Made by a program: the position numbers and the translations under genes. 64,000 bases of DNA from contig NC_061455.1 of the NCBI RefSeq assembly GCF_022581195.2, forward strand, positions 6,072,120 through 6,136,119, given 5' to 3'. The stretch is from Helicoverpa zea. Its lineage: Eukaryota > Arthropoda > Insecta > Lepidoptera > Noctuidae. The number at the start of each line of letters is the position of its first letter. Position 1 is the first letter of the stretch. Positions 59,601 through 64,000 of the stretch are shown here, piece by piece. A model generated the notes under the pieces. It worked only from the letters and a program-made list of their open reading frames with translations, was not told where the DNA came from and made no database searches.

Positions 59601-62600
59601 GGAGGACATGAAAAATGCCATTGAAAAAGTAGCTACGCGCAAAATGGGGCTTAACAAAGCGGCCGCCACAGTTAATGTTCCAAAGACTACATTAATGAAG
59701 TCTTTGGAACATTAAATGTGGCTTACCAAATATGAGAGCACTAAAGACTTAACTGTAGCTACGGAAAAGAAAATGGGCAGGTATGGAAAGGTTTTTAACG
59801 TCGATCAAGAGAGAGAACTAGCATCCTATGTCAAAAATATGGAAAATCGCTTTTTTGGTTTAACCACGTGTCGAAGATGATGATGAAGATGTTAGATTTG
59901 TTTGCGAAAGGTGTGTCGTTGACTAGTTAACTACTACAAGTTTTTTTTTATTCTTATATTGCCATAGGTCCATTTTGCCTTCATGCCTGGTCCGTTTTAC
60001 CTTAACGTGTAGGCAGAATGGACCAAACCGAAGGTTTTGGAAATCATCCAATATCTTCTTTAACTGTGATTTGATTCAAGTGTTCCTCAATAATAAGTAA
60101 GATTAATAAATGCTCAAACTTATAATAACAAAGAAAGAAGAATAAAGATATTATTTTTTGTGTTATATTGATTTTTCCTTAAGTGGTCCGTATTACCTTC
60201 ACTTCCCCTAAGTACCTACATAAACAATCAATATAATAAATAAAACAAAAAAGGGCTAAAATAGAAAGAAAACAAACATGAGGGGGTAGTATGCGTCACA
60301 ACCACGCAATACGGCCCTCGCTCAGCATGATGCTGCGACCCCGTGCGAGACAAAGTCCCAGCGCTGATTTTCAGCGACAGCCGAAACTAACGTTATGGCG
60401 TCCAACGGGTGATTATGCGAATATGTGTTAAATAAATTGTGTTTAAATATATATTAAATAAATAGTGTTTCTTTGAAGAATATAATAGAATATAATTAGT
60501 TTACTCCATATGATCAAAATACATGTGGTCGCGCCATTAATTATCTATGCCTGTAAACCATAGAGGTCAGTGCTGTAACTTAAACATCTGTCAAAAACTA
60601 TTTCAGCTACTGAAAATAAAAATGTATTTTTAATGGCGACCGACGCTTTCGTACTTTATTATAAGAGGGTAATATGCTTTACAAAATATTGTATAGTGTG
60701 TATGTATCATACGAGATAAGTATCTTGAGCAACGAGTGACTAAGTTTTATCTTATCCCAGTTTGGGAACGTGCGAGGTGTTATAAAATATGCTTTGTCAT
60801 GACGGTGGGTGAGTAGAAGTTACACGTGGATTGCGAATAGTACGTAGTAAGCAGCATTCAACTTTAATTAAAAAACAACATTTTAGTTAAATTAGGGAAT
60901 ATAAAAAGTAAGGAATAGATGGCGCTGTTAACTCGATGTCGATCGTTGACAGATAACGAGAATATCAGCCCTCTGTCTATGCCGTCGGTCTGTCAAATCG
61001 AGAGAGACGAGAATATCCGACACTTATTAAAAATAGAGGGTAGAACTCAATTACGCAAAGTCACTGTAAGTATTGTTTTGTATAGTTTAGAACCTTAAGC
61101 ACTGTTTTTATTAACCACTTTAATATATGTCACTGTATGTTTCACTGTGTTCACTATAAATAAAGTCACTGAGCCGAAACAAGTGTTTATTATTTTTTAA
61201 GAATTAAAAGTATGGACACAGATCTACACCGATAGACGTCACAACTGTCAGTCACCTAAGTCTGTGTTATGAGGTACTGTGATCTGTATTGTGCTTTATG
61301 ATCTGTACATCTTTCTCATAGCTAATAGTAGGCTTCTTTTTTCTATGAAGATGGTCTATATTAGACCTTATTACTAATACTTGTCAATGAAGGGAGACCG
61401 CAGCGTTTTAACAAAAGAAATCCTATATGTACTTTTTTGTGCATATGAACCTAAGTCACATAGTCTACATAAAATCCAATAAAACTTTCACGAATGCAAG
61501 GAGAGTGGACAATCCTGTCCAGTTAGTAATAAAGCTTGCGGAATAAATTCTTCCGAGGAACTACTCCCATATATCAGGGTTGTCCTTTCCAAAAGGTAAT
61601 AAGAACCAGTGTACTAACAAATACATACGACATTTCGGTTGTGTGTATGTTTTGGTGTGCAGTATACACCATGTGTCTAGTTTGCATATGTCAGTGACCA
61701 GTGGTGACCAATTACGTAGTACCAGCCGGCTGCTTGTTTGTCACTTAGTGACATGAGAAAGGAGTGGTCAATTTCGTCAATATCACACATGACCGTGCTA
61801 GGCAGTGTAGCTGTCAAATTGGTTGAAGCTCGCTTGTTCACTTGATAGAGAGTATCGTGTGATTAGGACTTTAGATAGTGTGAAGTATTTTTGCGATAGG
61901 CATAGTTAGGCAATGTTCAATATTGATATTTGAACATTTAATAACATACATGTACATAAGTTACTTTTATTTTTAGTAAAAATCTTTTAAAAATGTCCTG
62001 TCTTTAATTAATAGCACATACTAATTAATTAGTGTCAAACATTTGCTAAGTTGCCGTGATTAATTTGGACGTTAGTTTGGTAATTACTTATACAAGTTTC
62101 ACGTTAATTATAATTAATGTATACCTTTGATAGTCGCCAACATATAATGTGTATAAGCCTTGATCGCAGAACTTTCTCGATGTTACGACATTAAAGTTTA
62201 TTGCATTAAACTAAGTTTAAAACATCATGAAATAAACTAATTAAAAGTAACGTCTTTGAAGTTTTAATCGTTATATTTCATTTAAAGTTTGGATGTTGCT
62301 ATTTCACGTTAGAAGCTGATTTAGAACTTTTCTTTTAACTGCACTATTTTATTTTATTAGCTTGGCGTATTTGGTGCAAAAGTCTGCGAAACTAAATTCT
62401 TTATACACATTTTTCTCTAAATACAGTACCTACTTAGCTACTATATATAAATGAGTAGTTTCTGTTGTTAATTATGGTTTTTAATAAGGATATTATTTTC
62501 CATTTCCAGTAATTACGCACAAGTGCAAGCGTTAGCGCACGATGGACATGAGGTGAGCTTTTCTTCATTCTTTCCTAAAAACTTATCTATCCTCAGACTT

Positions 62601-62817
62601 CTGTTGAATATTTAAATTATAACTATTTCAATTTTCACAGATAGCGACAGGCACGGTATCACAACAGCAAGGCCTACAAGACAAGGGTTACGAAGAATGG
62701 GCGGGCGAGATGATCGGTATGCGCGAGATTCTAGGCAAATTCGCCAACGTGTCGCGTTCAGAAATCGTCGGCGCGAGAGCACCTTTCTTGAAGCCTGGGA
62801 GAAATACACAGTTTAAG
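47694..62817 (+). CDS. Cda4: Chitin deacetylase-like protein (Cda4-type), 5' seven exons, continues beyond window
   Basis: Secreted matrix protein of the insect chitin deacetylase family. Exons: 47694-47793, 50708-50811, 56333-56444, 57425-57552, 58842-58984, 62510-62552, 62641-62817, all GT-AG and in phase, 269 residues so far; the gene runs off the right edge at donor 62818. Residues 1-33 include a signal peptide (hydrophobic MRILLICAILI; a start at M16 would also work). Residues 47-100 form a CBM14/peritrophin-A chitin-binding domain with six cysteines (47, 63, 69, 79, 92, 100). After a Thr/Pro linker come CDPAECQLPYCFCS and the polysaccharide-deacetylase fold (TFDG at 156-159). There is no LDL-receptor A domain, unlike serpentine/vermiform. 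The canonical metal-binding residues are replaced (see findings). Cda4 rather than Cda5 is judged from memory. Confidence 0.88.
47794..50707 (+). other. Cda4-like gene intron 1
   Basis: AT-rich 2.9-kb first intron. I see no repeats with defined ends and no coding potential beyond short random frames. Confidence 0.6.
50975..51115 (-). repeat. Dispersed repeat fragment
   Basis: Reverse-strand relative of the 7919-8112 family: GGTTTCTGAGATTAGTGCGT is the reverse counterpart of the GCGCTAATCTCAG theme, and CACCTGGGCCCGTTTATAAC corresponds to its far end. Confidence 0.6.
51350..51500 (+). repeat. Dispersed repeat head with TCTGT-rich microsatellite
   Basis: A run of TGTCTGT/TGTTTGT units at 51370-51410 leads into ACACGCTAATCTTCCGAAC, TACTGAACGGATTTCAATGA and CATATAGGCTATAATTTATC. 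It directly precedes the 122-bp tandem array, suggesting the array grew inside or beside this element. Confidence 0.6.
51521..52030 (+). repeat. 122-bp tandem repeat, about four units
   Basis: The motif CCTGATGTGGAACTCC recurs at 51521, 51643, 51765, 51887 and 52005 (spacings 122, 122, 122, 118). Each unit also carries TATGACGTTTTAGCAAAAGT and TTCAATCTGATAAGCACTC. Inner units are most alike and the first is most diverged. It lies in Cda4-like intron 2. Confidence 0.88.
52290..52950 (+). repeat. Unclassified dispersed repeat, copy 2
   Basis: The same family as 38998-39732 but opposite in orientation. Shared blocks include GGGGCCGAAGCCAACA, AATGGTGACACAAAACCGAC, GACAATCCCCGGTTCTGTGC and AGCCCCGCGGGGTCGCTACT. 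Near 52455-52490 a short stretch including GACAATCCCCGG is duplicated around an insertion. Confidence 0.75.
52955..53337 (-). repeat. tRNA-headed SINE, diverged copy
   Basis: On the minus strand it starts GTCGTGGTGGTTTAGTGGG (A box with two changes). The B box is damaged (TTTGATTCC). It continues through the AGAAAGTACATACGAACTTA segment (plus-strand text) into a longer 3' part with AACGACTGCCAAGAATGTTT and ends in a TCATTATTATT-type simple tail. It abuts the unclassified repeat on its left. Confidence 0.75.
53620..53690 (+). repeat. Repeat 3'-end fragment
   Basis: GGATCCGCGTACGAAGTCGC followed by GGGCAGAAGCTAGT is the characteristic terminal phrase of a common lepidopteran non-autonomous repeat family. 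The rest of the unit is not recognisable. Confidence 0.5.
53700..56332. other. Cda4-like intron 2, distal part
   Basis: Long AT-rich intron sequence. Open frames at 54626-54859, 55048-55329 and 55472-55852 show no domain or codon pattern. A copy of the 138-bp MITE lies at 55785-55922. Confidence 0.5.
55785..55922. mobile_element. 138-bp palindromic MITE, copy 2
   Basis: CTTACTACAAAAACTTTAAC at the left and, read inward, CTTACCACAAAAACTTTTTA at the right. The next bases (GCCTGTTTTACACCTGTC) parallel copy 1, and the centre includes ATGTCAACGTCATAATTTG. It has the same 138-bp length as 7024-7161. Confidence 0.75.
57590..57750 (-). repeat. Dispersed repeat fragment
   Basis: Reverse-strand copy of the 7919-8112 family: GATAAATGGGCTATCTAAAG and AAATTAGCGCGTCCAAGC are the reverse complements of its TAGCCCATTTATC and GCGCTAAT blocks. 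It lies in Cda4-like intron 4. Confidence 0.65.
59018..59044 (+). repeat. AAAG microsatellite
   Basis: About six tandem AAAG units just after Cda4-like exon 5, 35 bases past the donor site. Confidence 0.85.
59554..59931 (+). pseudogene. pogo/Tigger-like transposase remnant
   Basis: From ATG 59554 the frame encodes an N-terminal psq-type helix-turn-helix (WREEDMKNAIEKVATRK, LNKAAATVNVPKTTL). It hits an in-frame TAA at 59713-59715, then stays open through GRYGKVFNVDQERELASYV and NMENRFFGLTT before a second stop near 59877. The next segment in another frame reads DDEDVRFVCERC then a stop, resembling the C-terminal end of such transposases. The catalytic DDE core is absent, so the protein cannot be active. 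The first stop lies in the arm of a perfect hairpin. Confidence 0.8.
59672..59715. repeat. Perfect 17-bp hairpin within the transposase remnant
   Basis: Arms TTAATGTTCCAAAGACT at 59672-59688 and its exact reverse complement at 59699-59715, with a 10-base loop. The right arm supplies the premature stop codon. The sequence of the left arm fits the expected helix-turn-helix coding frame, so the right arm is probably the copy. Confidence 0.9.
60210..62509. other. Cda4-like intron 5, distal part
   Basis: AT-rich with a GC-richer patch at 60285-60420 and a stretch at 60780-61190 that resembles the interior of a transposable element (ATAAATAAAGTCACTGAGCC near its end). I could not find matching ends, a second copy or coding sequence, so neither is classified. 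Confidence 0.4.
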
Positions 62818-64000
62818 GTAGGCAAGATTACATAAATAAATTGCGATAAAAGCTAAATATTACATACGAGTAGATAAAATAAAAATAATTATATATAGAC
62901 AGTGTAATGGACATTGCAATTGTCTATAAAACAGCTTTCACCTTCAAGAACATCTAATTTAAAAGTTGTATCTTTATTTTGCATTAACAAAATGAAATGC
63001 ATATTTTATCCTGCATTACTCGAAGCTCACGTTAGTTCTTTAATCCCACCTCAATGGGTCTACAGTTGACAATCAAAACTTCCTGCAAAGGGAGTTCACA
63101 ACACGGAAAAGCGTAGGATGGTTTTTTTATCTCGACTGGGTAGGCGTTCCTTGGGGTACAGAATAAAATATGAGACAGAATAAATTCTCTTTGTGACATG
63201 ACTCGCAAAGATCAATAAGTAATATCACCAAGTCGGAGTAAACATTTAAAACTATTGTGGTATATATTTCGAGTAAATAGAACATTGCTGAAAATCCCTA
63301 CCAAATTACATATAGGTACGCAACATTCTTATTTCGTTAAATTGACGTTGATAAGCTCGAATATGTTAATAACATAAATAAATGTTTCTGTATTTCAAAT
63401 GCCATATTTCTGTCGTCTTATATCTGGCGCATTACGCGTACATTCTTTTGTCTCCAAATTGGTCGACATCAAATAGCAAGTAGCTTATTAGGGTAATATT
63501 TTGACAGTCATTCGATATGTGCTGCGTACGTCTGTACACTTAGTGTCAATATTTCAGTGGTGCGTCTATTCGTTACCTGACAATTACGGCCGTCACGTTC
63601 GTAATACAAAGTGAGAAATGCGTAGAGAATTTTTTTGCAGCGAGTCGTCATCAGGGAGGCGCGTCAGTTGTCAAACACGACGAGCGCTAGAGTATCGACG
63701 TTTTGATAGGCACCGATCGACGAACGTATCTAAATAAAACTGATTGAAGTACACTTTGTATGGGATTTGTTGTGCGAGATGCCGGCTTCCAATGTACGAT
63801 TAAATTACATGTACATACAGAAAAATAAATATTTTGAACGAATGTAAATATGGTCAGACGCAGCATAGATTGATAGGATATAGGTTTTTAGATTGGTATA
63901 CCGAATTGCAAAAAGATTATTCTACTCCAATATACGTTCGTTTCCAATTTGTACCTAGAAGTATACAGCAGTTAATCGAACCAAAAGTTGGTGTTTGGTG
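62818..64000. other. Cda4-like intron 7, incomplete at the window edge
   Basis: Starts at donor GTAGGC and runs to the end without a recognisable further exon. A GC-richer patch at 63560-63730 has no open frame of note. Confidence 0.6.

Larger units (their letters stand above)
59079..60208. mobile_element. pogo-type element with internally deleted transposase
   Basis: A 1130-bp element flanked by TA on both sides (59077-59078 and 60209-60210), the target duplication of Tc1/mariner/pogo elements. Inverted ends: GGGGAATGGAAGGTATAACG on the left and, read inward from the right, GGGGAAGTGAAGGTAATACG. The interior repeats the end motif several times (GGTCCGTTTTGCC at 59475, GGTCCATTTTGCC near 59967, GGTCCGTTTTACC near 59989), and there is a perfect palindrome CGGACCACGTGGTCCG at 59465-59480. 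A plus-strand transposase remnant is inside. The element sits in Cda4-like intron 5. Confidence 0.85.

Noticed and set aside
60780..61190. Possible solo LTR in the Cda4-like intron 5
   Set aside because: An AATAAA and LTR-like texture are present, but I found no TG/CA ends, target duplication or second copy.

Overview
The window is AT-rich animal nuclear DNA with small exons separated by long, transposon-filled introns. The proteins match insect orthologues closely. The repeats (a tRNA-headed SINE, TTAA- and TA-flanked miniature elements, and fragments resembling sequences common in moths and butterflies) point to a lepidopteran genome. No species call is possible from sequence alone. Four protein-coding genes account for essentially all convincing coding sequence.

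Layout: (1) 1-26.7 kb, minus strand: discs large (dlg1), a MAGUK scaffold. I placed 21 coding exons of the L27 form plus one alternative first exon, giving L27, PDZ1, PDZ2, PDZ3, SH3/hook and guanylate kinase-like modules. The 3' UTR runs off the left edge and the most 5' exon of the L27 form was not found. (2) 28.9-~37.5 kb, plus strand: CaMKI, two coding exons and a probable 4.5 kb 3' UTR. (3) 37.6-44.4 kb, minus strand: Slh/Sly1 (SCFD1), an 11-exon Sec1/Munc18 protein of ER-Golgi traffic, tail to tail with CaMKI. (4) 47.7 kb to the right edge, plus strand: the 5' part of a chitin deacetylase-like gene, closest in memory to insect Cda4, with signal peptide, one CBM14 domain and the first part of the catalytic-fold domain.

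All exon joins were checked by hand for splice dinucleotides, reading phase and agreement of length with codon count. All introns are GT-AG except one clear GC-AG intron in the guanylate kinase-like part of dlg1.

Introns and intergenic DNA hold many mobile elements whose ends can be defined: a PIF/Harbinger-type element carrying a MADF-domain fragment (TTA target duplication), a hAT-type element (8-bp duplication), a 2.2 kb TA-flanked element with 122-bp internal repeats, a pogo-type element with a broken transposase remnant (TA duplication), two inverted copies of a TTAA-flanked element, a second tiny TTAA element, a 138-bp palindromic family in two copies, a 401-bp element with a 20-bp inverted repeat, SINE copies, and an unclassified repeat present twice in opposite orientation. 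Three perfect 17-bp hairpins look like short inverted duplications. One puts a stop codon into the pogo transposase remnant.

The genes are not an operon or pathway. dlg1 and CaMKI act in cell polarity and synapses, Slh in secretion and Cda4 in extracellular chitin matrix. I found no CRISPR array, rRNA or free-standing tRNA. The most notable observations are the Harbinger/MADF element, the pogo remnant with its hairpin, the GC-AG intron, the modular phase-0 exons of dlg1, and the loss of the canonical metal-binding residues in the chitin deacetylase-like protein.
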